From contig OY997651.1 in NCBI GenBank assembly GCA_963921795.1, forward strand, positions 40,722,356 to 40,786,355: DNA of 64,000 nt. Direction: 5' to 3'. The translations under genes were made by a program, and so were the position numbers. Each line of letters begins with the position of its first letter. Position 1 is the first letter of the stretch. This DNA is from Nannobrachium achirus (Eukaryota > Chordata > Actinopteri > Myctophiformes > Myctophidae). Positions 1 through 9,560 of this stretch are shown one piece after another. Below the pieces are notes generated by a model. The model saw nothing but the letters and a program-made list of their open reading frames with translations, had not been told where the DNA came from and ran no database searches.

Positions 1-690
1 ACTACAGAAATCATGCTGTTCTCTCTACACTTAGACTTCCTGGTTATTTAGTAAGACAAAAGAGCCACATTTGTACACATTTGACAGATTTATTTGAGTT
101 ATAGGCCTATGTCACTGCATGGATACATTAGTCTCTCCACTCGCCATAGCCTCACTGGTGACACTAGGGGGCATGGTGGTGATACCTAAATCAACTATAG
201 GCTGCTACCTTCTGAAACAAACTAGGCCTACATGTAAAAATAATTGTACATGTCATATTTAAATATAATAATAAACAGGGGAAGGGGGGGGGGGGGGGGG
301 GGGGCATTTTGGATGGGTCACCAACATTCTCTGGCATGTGACATCTGCCACATTGACTACTTCCCAATGTTATTTTTCATTTAATACTGTATATATTTAT
401 TGATTTTGACTCAAACGAGAGTAATTTATTTAAATATTTTTAAAATGTTTTCTGTAGCTTAGTTATGGTGTATGTTTCTTGCCTGAGTTCATAAGCCTAC
501 TCATTCCCAAATTAACTTGGTAGAATAACAAAGTTGTATTGATTATTATTATTATTATTAGAAATAAAATAGCTATTCAAATGGAGGCTGTAGCAGACTG
601 ACCCCTATGAGACTGACAGACAGTGTGTAAATAATAATGACTGGAGTTGATTATTTCTGCCTTCGGGGCAGCAGCATCATCATCATCCTC
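1..690. other. Upstream sequence, AT-rich, no gene seen
   Basis: AT-rich sequence with a G homopolymer of about 20 at 284-304 and a short ATT run near 541-560. I see no ORF, RNA gene or recognisable transposon end here. It lies upstream of the likely promoter of tbc1d14. Confidence 0.5.
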
Positions 691-800
691 ATCATGATGA
701 CAGCAGGTGAATCCATCGACTCACGCGGACCATTCTTGGCTCGATTACGCCGCACTGTTGTTAAGTTTGTTTTAAGATGGCGGCGGATGCATCGGCTCAG
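690..800 (+). promoter_or_regulatory. tbc1d14: Probable promoter / 5' UTR exon 1 of tbc1d14
   Basis: A locally CpG-containing stretch ends in a clear splice donor (GCTCAG|GTAATG at 800/801). At 774-784 it holds AAGATGGCGGC, an exact match to the YY1 motif often found just downstream of vertebrate start sites. The ATG inside that motif (777-779) reads MAADASAQ to the donor. Spliced straight to 6624 it would run out of frame and stop shortly after the main ATG, so it is better read as a YY1 site or upstream ORF than as the protein start. The transcription start is not visible. Confidence 0.5.
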
Positions 801-1155
801 GTAATGTTTTTACACAGTAGTGTGTTTGTTGATGGGGGGGATACGGACTCAAGTCTAAAGTGTTAGTTTAACTAAAGAAACAGAACAAATACAGAGAGAA
901 TAGCGTGAACGCATTTCGTCCTCCGCTAAATAAAATAATGTAAAGCGTGGTGGTTTCTCATGGCTGCGATAGAACAGGCAGTTATTAACCGTTTATAATT
1001 CAATACAGTGCTGCTGATTGAGGAAGCGCTGGCCGGTGTTAGGAGGAAACGACGGGGGGAACAAGTGCACTACTTTTACGTTTCTTTTTATAGCTTTTAT
1101 TATACACACCTGGGGGCTTTTTTTTAGTGAAAATTAATTGTTTTAGCCTACATTG

Positions 1156-1560
1156 CAGTGGTTCTCAAACTTTTACATTTCAAGGTCTTCCCTATACCTC
1201 TGACAGTATACAAATGGAACCAAATGATAAATATGCACCCTAAAGCAGTGGTTCTCAAACTTTTAATTTGAAGGTCTCCCCTTAACTTTGACAGTGTACA
1301 AATGGAACCACGGGTCCATTTGGTTCCATTTGTAAACTGTCAGAGTTACAGACTTGTATTGGTCCATTTAGACCCCCCATAAAGGAACCCACATTGTCCC
1401 TGGAATCCACTTTGAGAAACACTGCCCCTAAAGGGTCCATTTGGTTCCATTTGTATACTGTCAGAGTTAGAGACGTGTAAGGTTCAATTTAGACTCCTCA
1501 TAAATGAGTAATGCACATTGTAAAGCGCTTTGGATAAAAGCGCTATATAAATGCACCATT
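1156..1560. mobile_element. Nested hAT-like miniature elements (CAGTGGTTCTCAAAC ends)
   Basis: An inner element at 1246-1424 starts CAGTGGTTCTCAAAC and ends TTTGAGAAACACTG. It is flanked by CCCTAAAG (1238-1245 and 1426-1433, with one extra C), an 8-bp target duplication as expected for hAT. It sits inside an older relative that starts at 1156. The outer copy is followed by a LINE/SINE-like tail (AAAGCGCTTTGGATAAAAGC) near 1523. The same family occurs at 8980-9147 inside intron 3. Confidence 0.75.
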
Positions 1561-1791
1561 TACCATTTATATATCTTTTTTAAAGTCATCCCCTTTTTCC
1601 TTTGCACCCTCCTAATACATCTCTAAAAGCTGCCCTGAGGAGGAGGTGAGGTTGGTGCAGCCACAAGCCGCCAGGCGCATCACCGTTATCATCATCTTAA
1701 GTCATGATCATCATGGACCCTGAACCATCATCATCCAGCCTGCAGCAGCTGCAAGCTTCCCACCTGTAGCGTCATAAACCAGCCTGCCAGC

Positions 1792-1843
1792 ATGGCACAT
1801 CACACTGCCAAGGACCGGGGAGAAGGAGAAGAGACACAAAGTG
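1792..1843 (+). CDS. tbc1d14: Possible alternative upstream coding exon of tbc1d14
   Basis: An ATG at 1792 opens 17 codons (MAHHTAKDRGEGEETQS) plus one base, up to a possible donor AGTG|GTAGGC at 1843/1844. Exon 2 begins at 6624 with two bases of an open codon in frame with the main ATG. Joining 1843 to 6624 would thus extend the main frame without a stop, through SGGGGAI-type residues into MENGS. The match has a one-in-three chance of being accidental. The 5' border of this exon is not clear, and other ATGs precede it (for example at 1712, followed by a short ORF). It could simply be intron. Confidence 0.3.
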
Positions 1844-1877
1844 GTAGGCTATACTGTCTGTGATTCTTAATCAACAG

Positions 1878-2333
1878 TAGGGATGGGACGATAATTATTA
1901 ATAATTATTATTAATAAACGATCATTATTATCGTTTATCGGGTTTAAAAAACACTCACAATAATCGTATTGTGGAGATTTTTATTGTGAAATTGTCGTCA
2001 TGCACTGGGGTCAATTCACGTTTTTATTTGCCCAGCTGCATATCCGGTACCATTTAAACCCTCTACAGTCTAATTAGTCAAACAGACCTGAAATTTAGTG
2101 CTTAATACAGTATTTCTTTCACTCTCTAACAAATCTCTTTGCCAAAAAATAGCTGATCTACAAGCTCACAATGCGTCGCATTGTGGGCTTGTAGATCTGC
2201 TATCCACCCCAGGATAATGGATGTTGGGGATATTTTGATTATTGTGATAATATCGGACATCACAATTTCTTTGGTAACAAAGAAATTTTCAATAATCGTG
2301 ACATGAAATTTTCATGTCGTGCCATCAACAGTA
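1878..2333. mobile_element. hAT-like miniature element, family A (TAGGGATGGGACGATA)
   Basis: The 5' end is TAGGGATGGGACGATA; the 3' end (near TCGTGCCATCAACAGTA) is decayed. An 8-bp direct repeat ATCAACAG flanks it at 1870-1877 and 2334-2341. A palindromic core at about 2147-2214 has arms GATCTACAAGCTCACAATGC and its complement. No coding capacity. Other copies lie at 6912-7965 (the intron 2 element) and 59956-60377. Confidence 0.8.
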
Positions 2334-2341
2334 ATCAACAG

Positions 2342-4470
2342 TTTACATTTCAAGGACCCCCTGATTTGATAATGACACCATTAAGACCAGAGGCTGATTC
2401 TGCACCTGCCTTCTTAAATACATTTTTGAATAGCCAACACCAAAATCTAAAATGACACAGATGCTCTCCTGGTTTTTAATGGGATAAATAAATACAAGTA
2501 TGGAAACCCCGATCTAAGAAATGTTATTGTTTAAAGACTTGGATTTCGTGTGATATAGTGTTTGTGATATCAATTGTGGCCAGGAAATGCACCCAAGCTG
2601 TTCCCTAGCAACGCAATTCCACAAACAAAGGTCTATAAAGACAGCATTACCAGAGTAGTCTACTACTGAATCTAAAAATGACGTCAGACGAGCATGGATC
2701 ACAGCAGTATAACAAGTTACTTTTAACCTCTCCTCTCATTCATTTTCATGATTGAAATCCTGAAACCTCCTCGGTTTTCACGATTTCACAAGAGTTTTCA
2801 CCTCTGTTTTTATGATTGAAAAAATACTGCAGGGATTCCGCGAAATTGTTGCTTGATTAAACAAGAAAATATTTGTAATCTTTAAATATTTTTAAAACCA
2901 TTTCCACATATGTAAAAAATGTATCATGACTCTAAACATTTTGAATAGCTTGTATACATGATTACTGTTTGTTCTCAGTTAATAAGGCATGTTTAGAAAT
3001 AAATGGCAGTGGTACGGTCGGCCACCCTACTAAACATAGCATGAATACCCCCCACCACCACCACCACCATACAAGGTGGTAGGGGGCTTCTGCTCCATCT
3101 CCCCATCAGTTTGGGGGTCCCTGGCCTGAAAACATTGAAGGCCCCTCCTGGCCAGCAGAGGTTACAGCCTTGTTTTTGTAGCAGTGAAGGCTTTCTGAGT
3201 GATACAGGGAAGATGTAACTGGAGTGAGACAAGTGTCATGATGAGTCATGACATTAAAGCAGCGTGTGGTATGTGAGCCACGTAACAATTACAATAATTG
3301 CTAATGATGAAGATAATCGATCGCAGGCGCCGAGTCCGACCTTTCCTGGCGAGCAGAAACCTTGTATCTCTCGTATATTTCAACTTTTCATGCTGTTCTG
3401 TAAATTAAAGCCGTACTTCATTCATCAGTGTTCTACAAAAGTAGTGAACTTCTGCAACGGGTCACAAAATTAGGCATGACACAGTCAAGGCCTGCCAGAA
3501 CACATTTTTGTCGACAAAGTCAAGTGCAGATTTAGTCAACTGAAATCATATAATTAATATTTAGTCGACTAAAACAAAAAACTTTTCAGACGACCAAAAC
3601 ATGACTAAGACTGAATTAAATTTGATTGAAAGACTATGACTAAAAAACTAACAAAAGATTTCTGTCAAAATGAACACTGTGACATACGAGGTTTCCACCA
3701 GACGCCAGCAACAATATATTCCTGGCATCTTGTGCTGCGGTGCAAAGTCTACCGTGGGGTCACATGACATACTGCTGCTGCTCAGGGTATAAAGCCGAGA
3801 CCACAGCTGACGGCTTAATTCCCTTAATCACATGAACCCCAGTGTCCCTGTTCTGTGAGTGTCATGATGGGGGGGAACATGGCCAGTGGTGGAAAAAGTA
3901 TTCACATGCTTTTCCTTTTAAATGGAAGTATCAAGGCCAAAAACAAATAAAAAAATAAATAAAAAATGGAAGTATCAATACTGCAGAATGTAGAAGTACT
4001 CTGTTACAAGTAAAAGTCCAGAATCCAAAAGAGTTACTGAGTAAAAGTACAAAAAGTATTGGTATCAATCGAAATACATTTCTGACTGTTACCACTTTAT
4101 ATATTTATATAAATATATCACATTGTACTTTAGATAATCCACAACTCTGTTGCTCTCTTGCTTCTGAATGGCATGCCCCCCCTGATGTTTGGAGCTTCTT
4201 TCCACTTGCAAAGTACCCCCCCCCCCCCCCCCCCTAACTGTGAGGCAGAGGCTGCGTTTCATATCCAGCTGTAAGCAGCAGGTGGTGCAGTCAGGAAGCG
4301 TCTGTGTGTGTGCACGTGCGTGCGTGCGAGTGCGTGCACGAGTGCATGTGCTGCTGAGTGTGGATAAGCCATTGTATCCCTGCTGGAAACTCCCTTGTAG
4401 CTCATCTAGATAAGACAGAGACCCAGCCACTGTGATGCTGCAAGCAAGCATATAGACAGTAAGCTTAACA
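2342..4470. other. Intron 1 sequence, mostly unrecognised, with one decayed element
   Basis: No gene seen. A truncated copy of the family G element (CAGTGGTGGAAAAAGTATTC end) starts near 3883 and runs to about 4080, including the stretch AGTAAAAGTCCAGAATCC. A C homopolymer of about 20 lies near 4214-4234. A CCACCA run at 3050-3068 is simple sequence. Confidence 0.5.
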
Positions 4471-4477
4471 AGTCCAC

Positions 4478-4662
<185 letters not shown>

Positions 4663-5700
4663 TGACAGGCTATCATCCTCCTATGTTTTGTCTAGTGTAT
4701 AATGATCCTGTCAGATGGATTTGACTCGCATTGAATCGGGGAAAAAAACTGAAAGGACACCCAACTATTCCCTCTGTGAAGCTCTCTGTGATATCTTTAT
4801 CAGCTAGCTGTGGCCTCATGCTTCCCAGCTGGTGTTAAACGCATAGGCCTGATGTAGTGTAGTAGGCCCACTAGGGACATGTTCACATTTCAGCCCGGGT
4901 TCCAGTTACAGTCTGGTTGGTTACTGCTGGATCAGCTTTCAGCTCCGTGGATTTCCGGCTGCATTGTTTGGCCCTTTTTACTGTCCTGGTGTGTGTGTGT
5001 GTGTAGCCGGGGTTTTCCGGTCCAGACCTGCTTGAACTGTAGAATAAGCCTAGATGTTGAAACTCAGACGTTCTGTGAGTCCACAACACACAGAATGAAG
5101 CCCCCTGGTCAATTCATTATCTGTGGAACATTTCAATGTTTAACACACGCACTGTGCTGAACCGTATATGAATGACACGTCAGCTGTAAAAGCATCCTTT
5201 ACAGGAGGTTGCAGGAGGTTTCACATTTCCCTCAGACTACCCTGTAGTTCAACCGTAGCCATTTAAACCCCATACATACTTCATTTAACGGAGTCCCCCA
5301 GGGGTCTATACAAGGACCCCCTCCTTCTCAAACGTTCACACCAGAATAGGGAGGCTACTCACGCTGGGGCCCATGTGGTGGTTAATGGTATTGGTAAGAC
5401 ATATATGCAGAAATAAAAAAGACATACATTTATTACAGATTGACTAGTCAGCTACTTAATGCAATATATCCGGGCAACATACCAACAGAACTTTGGAGCT
5501 AAAGACATTAATATCTTATTCACCATTTGTTTGCAACTAGAAGGGTGATGATGATGATGATGAATACAAAGCCCTGAAAAAGATCACAATGTGTTCTCAG
5601 GAGGATCCTACATATGACTCCTGTCTTGAGAATGAGGAAAGGAAGTGGTTGACATTAATTGACTAATATCGGTGGACACTACTGGGAAAAGGCATTTATC
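4663..5700. other. Intron 1 sequence, nothing recognised
   Basis: Unique-looking intronic sequence with a short GT run near 4990-5004 and a GAT run near 5546-5562. No coding exon, RNA gene or transposon end was recognised. Confidence 0.45.
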
Positions 5701-5701
5701 A

Positions 5702-6113
5702 CAATGGTTCTAAACCAGTGGTCCGGGGAACACCAGTGGTCCTTGAGGGGGTTCCAGGTGGTCCCCAGCTAAATGATGGGGAGTTGGTAACCAAATGGAC
5801 CTTTATAGATCTTGAACTATTGAGAGCGTGAAATGAAACCCTCATGAGTTAAATTATGGTTAAACTTCTGCATTACTTAATTCACGTCTACAAGTAGAGA
5901 ATGTAGAAGATAACGTTGGCCTGTTATCTCTCCTATGGTACCAACATCAATACAGCATGGAATTCTGAACAAACTCTTATCCAAAGATAAAAAAATATTC
6001 CAAGTCATGCTGAGAGGTCTGCAAGGTTAAATCTCATCAAACGATGGTTCGTGCCGTGGCTCAAATGCAAAATAAATAACGTACCTTGATATGAAAAGAG
6101 TTGAAAACCACTG
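5702..6113. mobile_element. hAT-like miniature element, family J (CAGTGGTCC), uninterrupted copy
   Basis: It starts near CAATGGTTCTAAACCAGTGG and ends GTTGAAAACCACTG. TTTATCA flanks it on both sides, a worn target duplication. The same family lies at 9958-16568, where it is split by the Gypsy retrotransposon; this copy shows the unoccupied site (CTTCTGCATTACTT near 5865). No coding capacity, and no palindromic core seen. Confidence 0.7.
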
Positions 6114-6127
6114 CGTTTATCATAATG

Positions 6128-6589
6128 CAGGGTTCCCCAATTAGTTTTCCCCAAGGGCCAAATTATGTCTTGGGTACCAAGCCGAGGGCCACAACATTGC
6201 AGGAGGCGACGGTGGCGTTCCCGCTACTCCAGCGACAGTTCAGATATCGTCGTTGTCGGGTAAAAACCTTGTATGTCCAAAACCGTTCGTTTTGCAGTTA
6301 TCATTTTAAAAATGATTTAAACTAGTGAAAACAGCTGATCTACAAGCACACAACGCCTCGCACCGCGAGGCGTTGTGTGCTTGTACATCTGCTGTTTTCA
6401 CTACTTTTGTGCGACGGCCTTGTTTGATGAAGCAGAGCTTTACTTTGCGAAAGAACGTACACATTTTGAGATACAGGATTTCCACCCGACAATGACGATA
6501 TACCAGTGTTGTTGCTGCTCTTATACCACCATTATTACTGGGGTTGGTGGAGGCCAGACAGTAGCCGGGCCGCCTATTGGGGAACCCTG
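6128..6589. mobile_element. hAT-like miniature element, family B (CAGGGTTCCCCAA), 462 bp
   Basis: The terminal inverted repeats are CAGGGTTCCCCAA and TTGGGGAACCCTG. A perfect 8-bp target duplication TCATAATG flanks it (6120-6127, 6590-6597). The palindromic core at about 6323-6404 has arms running out to ACTAGTGAAAACAG. Its 3' duplication ends 25 bp before the exon 2 acceptor AG (6622-6623), so the branch-point region of that acceptor probably lies in or beside transposon sequence. A second copy is nested in intron 2 at 7498-7927. Confidence 0.92.
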
Positions 6590-6649
6590 TCATAATGCTT
6601 TGAGCGTTTGTCGTCTCTTTCAGGCGCGTCCGGAGGAGGAGGGGCCATC

Positions 6650-6910
6650 ATGGAGAATGGCTCGGCGGTGAAAGAGCAGACCCCCGCCGCCGCGCTCCCC
6701 GGCCCCGACACACACAACAACCACGTCAACCAGCACCGCTGCCCCGCCGAGCCCCCCAGAGCGTCCCCCGCCTGCGTCCAACAGCACTCCCGTCCCAGCT
6801 ACAAGCCCTTCCCCTCCCCCACGCCCATCTACTACTGCAGCCCCCAGAAGAGCGGCGGCAGTGGCGACCAGAATGCCACCGACCCGGACAACCACAGCCT
6901 GGCCTCCCAG
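6650..6910 (+). CDS. tbc1d14: tbc1d14 coding exon 2 (residues 1-87, start codon)
   Basis: Acceptor CTCTTTCAG at 6615-6623; the exon begins at 6624 and the chosen ATG is at 6650, reading MENGSAVKEQ. This start resembles the MTDG start of mammalian TBC1D14 in position and in M-x-[ND]-G. The frame is open upstream to the acceptor, so an upstream start is possible. The region is low-complexity and rich in Pro, Ser and His (for example RPSYKPFPSPTPIYYCSPQK), probably disordered. It ends ...HSLASQ at CAG|GTAGAG. The donor G is the last base of a transposon target duplication and the donor T is the first base of the transposon end. The exon is strongly GC-rich compared with its surroundings. Confidence 0.85.
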
Positions 6911-6911
6911 G
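6904..6911. repeat. Target-site duplication CTCCCAGG, copy 1 (exon 2/intron 2 junction)
   Basis: CTCCCAGG ends exon 2 (last seven bases exonic, last G intronic). The identical 8-mer is at 7966-7973 on the other side of the transposon. Together they are the target duplication of the element that forms intron 2. Confidence 0.93.
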
Positions 6912-7965
6912 TAGAGATGGGACGATATGAAAATGTCATGTCAACGATTATTGCGACCAAAGAAATCGCGATAATCAAAAATATTCCCAACATCCATTAT
7001 CCTGGGGCGGAACATTTGGCAAAAAATTGGCCGATCTACAAGCTCACATTGTGAGCTTATAGATCAGCTATTTTTTGGCAAAGAGATTTGGTACAGAGAG
7101 AATAAAAGATTGTATCAAGTACGTTATTTCCAGGTCCGTTTTACCAATTAGAAGTTCTAAATGGTACCGGATATGGAGCTCAGCAAATAAAAGGTGAATT
7201 GATCCCAGACCGTGAGTAACGCCTCAATGTCTATAGCTACTGACCTGTTTGTTGACATTGTGACATCACATTGTTGTGACATCACCTTATCAAAATATCA
7301 AACCCTGGATATCCATACATGGAGACGACTACAGAGACCTCTACATCTGATTCCCAGATATGCCCTGTTAGGGCAACCACACTAATAGAATCCCCTGGGA
7401 ATGCCTTACAATAGAATCCCTTTTATGCCATCAATATTAAGCCCATGCTTTTTGCCCTTAGGCATCTTACTGGTTATTATTATTTATCACAATAAAACAG
7501 GGTTCCCCAAGGGCCGAATTATGTCTAGGGTACCAAGCCGAGGGCCACAACATTGCAGGGGGCGACGACGTCGTTCCCGCTACTCCAGCGACTGCGACAG
7601 TTCAGATATCGTCCTTGTCGGGTGAAAATCTTGTATGTCCAAAACCATTCGTTTTGCATTTATCATTTTAAAAATTATTTAAACTAGTGAAAACAGCCGA
7701 TCTACAAGCACACTGCGAGGCGTTTTGTGCTTGTAGATCTGCTGTTTTCACTACTTTTGTGCGACGGCCTTGTATGATTTGCGAAAGGACGTTCAAATTT
7801 GGAGATACGAGATTTCCACCCGACAACGACGATTTATTAGTGTTGTTGCTACTCTTATACCACCATTATTACTGGGGTTGGTGTGGGCCAGACAAATGGC
7901 CTGCGGGCCGCCTATTGGGGAACCCTGCAATAAAACATTAATAACGATTATGGTCCCCATCCCTG
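6912..7965. mobile_element. hAT-like miniature element, family A, forming intron 2
   Basis: The left end TAGAGATGGGACGATATGAA closely matches the reverse complement of the family A copy ending at 60377, and the match continues for about 150 bp into the palindromic core (7021-7077). The right end ATTATGGTCCCCATCCCTG is the matching inverted terminus. The 8-bp CTCCCAGG flanks both ends. The middle (about 7207-7489) differs from the other copies and is unidentified. A family B element is nested at 7498-7927. No coding capacity. Confidence 0.9.
7498..7927. mobile_element. hAT-like miniature element, family B, nested in intron 2
   Basis: Ends CAGGGTTCCCCAA and TTGGGGAACCCTG; perfect 8-bp duplication CAATAAAA at 7490-7497 and 7928-7935. 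The palindromic core at 7683-7753 has lost part of its left arm. It was inserted after the family A element, so the intron was enlarged later. Confidence 0.93.
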
Positions 7966-7972
7966 CTCCCAG

Positions 7973-8202
7973 GATTCCGGCATCCCCACCCTGGAGATCA
8001 ACAACCCGGAGCCGCTCTCCCACCCGCACCTAGCGGGTGCTGGAGGCCTGGGCCGGGCCTCCTTCCTCCCAGCCCCCCCTGGCGGCAGTGACAGCCCCCC
8101 CGCCACCCTGGCCCTGGACCAGCCCACCGAGGCCCTGCGCAAGTCCTCAACCTTCCCTCGCAGCGGCTACGACTCCGCTCGCCTCTTCAGCCCCGCCCCC
8201 AG
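7973..8202 (+). CDS. tbc1d14: tbc1d14 coding exon 3 (residues 88-163)
   Basis: It begins GAT TCC GGC right after the acceptor CTCCCAG and ends in phase 2 at CCCCCAG|GTACTA. It encodes DSGIPTLEINNPEPLS, then a Gly/Ala/Pro-rich linker, then RKSSTFPRSGYDSARLFSPAP. The conserved SSTFPRxGYDS segment lies in the N-terminal region that in mammals carries the TRAPPIII, RAB11 and ULK1 interactions. Both borders lie in transposon-associated direct repeats. In mammals, as I recall, this sequence and its neighbours lie in one large exon. Confidence 0.9.
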
Positions 8203-8536
8203 GTACTAGGGCTGGCAGTGTTGCAACATTTTAAGTTGACCATTAATTGTCACGCGAATAATTGCGATTTAACTGTTTTTGACACATTTTATTTCGTTTT
8301 GGTTTTCGAGGCTTCATAATCACAAATTGCACAGGGCAGGTATGCATATTTGCTATTTTAGCAATTTTCTCTAGAAATGGGCAATATAATCGATATCATT
8401 CTTGCCAGAATACCCATCCCTACTATTTTTGGAGAATGTTTGAATGTGTGTGAACTGTGAACATTTTTCGACACAGAAACAATTGTGACAATTATTACGG
8501 TTATGCAACACAATTGCCATTATCTCAAATAATTGC

Positions 8537-8966
8537 AGGCATTCGCACTAAGGGTGGAGTTTGTTTTTAGGTTGCCCAACCGGGCAAATGAGTTCTCATT
8601 TGAGAAGGGCTGCAACCACCTATAATAAACTCAACATGAGATATCTTTCTAAACACCTGATCGTAGCCAGAGCGCTCTGTCTTCTGGTCTGTGGAATGTA
8701 AAATAAGATCACTGTTTTCTTACAATGTGCTCTTTTCACCGTTGCTACATTTAACACAAAAATATAAAAATAACAAGTGTAAACCCATAGTCATATTCAT
8801 AGCTATGTGTGTTATTGGCCTAAAAATTGAGGTAATTCAAATTGAACTCATAATTTTATAATGGAACGATCTACTTTTTGGGGCAAATGGGCATGCCCTT
8901 TGGGCAAGTAGAACATGACCTGTACTTGACCTGTAAGTGCCTCTGAGACCTTAGTCTCAACCCCTG
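8537..8966. mobile_element. Decayed element of the CAGGGGTTGACACTA family
   Basis: It begins near CAGGCATTCGCACTAAGG and ends near TTAGTCTCAACCCCTG, with GGGCAAGTAG-type internal motifs. Better copies are at 30872-31226 (clean CAGGGGTTGACACTA ... TAGTGTCAACCCCTG ends) and about 44470-45600. No coding capacity. The family is hAT-like in its ends; the duplication here is not convincing. Confidence 0.6.
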
Positions 8967-8979
8967 ATAGCGATTAGGC

Positions 8980-9147
8980 CAGTGGTTCTCAAAGTGGATT
9001 CCTGGGACTCTGTGGTTGGGTTCCTTTAGGGTCTAAATTGACCCATACAGGTCTGTAACTCTGACATTGTACAACGGGTCCATTTGGTTCCATTTGTACA
9101 TCAGAGTTAAGGGGAGACCTTGTAATTTGAAAGTTTGAGAAACACTG
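8980..9147. mobile_element. hAT-like miniature element, family I, 168 bp, in intron 3
   Basis: CAGTGGTTCTCAAAGTGG ... TTTGAGAAACACTG flanked by a perfect 8-bp duplication GATTAGGC (8972-8979, 9148-9155). It is the same family as 1246-1424. Its insertion enlarged intron 3. Confidence 0.92.
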
Positions 9148-9191
9148 GATTAGGCGATATCATGTGATAACTGTGACGGGCCCGCCCCCAG

Positions 9192-9560
9192 GTCGTCAGC
9201 GGCGGTGACAATGGCGTGTGCGGTGGCGGGCGGAGCGCTGAACCGCAGCGACGACATCTCGGTGGGCAGCGTGTCGAGCCTGAGCACGGAGCTGTCGGCC
9301 ACGCTGTCCGTCTCCAACGAGGACATCCTGGACTTCATGGTGACCTCCGACTCCAGCGCCATCGTCACCCTGGAGACAGACGACAGCGTCGGTGCCGACC
9401 GCGACCACTTCTCGGACGTGACGCTGACGTCTCTGTCGCCCGGCGGAGGAGGAGACCTGTGGAGCCCCACGCGGTCGTCGTGGTCCGCGGGGGGGCTAAC
9501 GCACTCGGAGGAAGACGGCAGCCGGAAGAGGCTGGGACCCCTGGCTAGTTTCTTCAACAG
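9192..9560 (+). CDS. tbc1d14: tbc1d14 coding exon 4 (residues 164-286)
   Basis: The acceptor CCCGCCCCCAG (9181-9191) and the donor AACAG|GTTAGT (9560/9561) give phase 2 at both ends. It encodes RSDDISVGSVSSLSTELSA and SNEDILDFMVTSDSSAIVTLE, the best conserved part of the TBC1D14 N-terminus, followed by an acidic, Ser- and Gly-rich stretch and RLGPLASFFNR. The Ser-rich region is probably disordered and phosphorylatable (inference). GC content is high. An inserted GGGG segment (SPGGGGDLWSP) has no mammalian counterpart that I recall. Confidence 0.92.

Larger units (their letters stand above)
6911..7972 (+). other. tbc1d14: tbc1d14 intron 2, created by a hAT element (introner)
   Basis: This 1062-bp intron is the transposon at 6912-7965 plus parts of its target duplication. 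Donor: CAG|GTAGAG. Acceptor: CCATCCCTGCTCCCAG|G, in which the transposon end supplies the pyrimidine tract and the duplication supplies AG. Removing it leaves one CTCCCAGG and an unbroken frame (HSLASQ then DSGIPTLEI), matching the gapless mammalian HSLQSVDSGIPTLEI. I infer that the insertion made the intron. Splicing itself is predicted, not observed. Confidence 0.88.
8203..9191 (+). other. tbc1d14: tbc1d14 intron 3, probably also transposon-derived
   Basis: The 989-bp intron has a 13-bp direct repeat (CCCGCCCCCAGGT) spanning both splice junctions. Four bases inside the donor, at 8207, begins TAGGGCTGGCAGTGTTGCAA, which continues into ATTAATTGTCACGCGAATAATTGCG, the terminus of family C (TAGGGCTGTCACGAT; see 50151 and 56591). 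The 3' end, TGTGATAACTGTGACGGGCC, resembles the opposite terminus (TGTGACAGCCCTA) but is worn. The 8-mers CCAGGTAC (8199-8206) and CCAGGTCG (9188-9195) match at six of eight positions. Nested elements lie at about 8537-8966 and 8980-9147. The case is weaker than intron 2 but points the same way. Confidence 0.65.

Noticed and set aside
777..800. MAADASAQ as the protein start of tbc1d14
   Set aside because: Its phase does not fit exon 2 (6624) and runs into a stop; the YY1-type context explains the ATG better.
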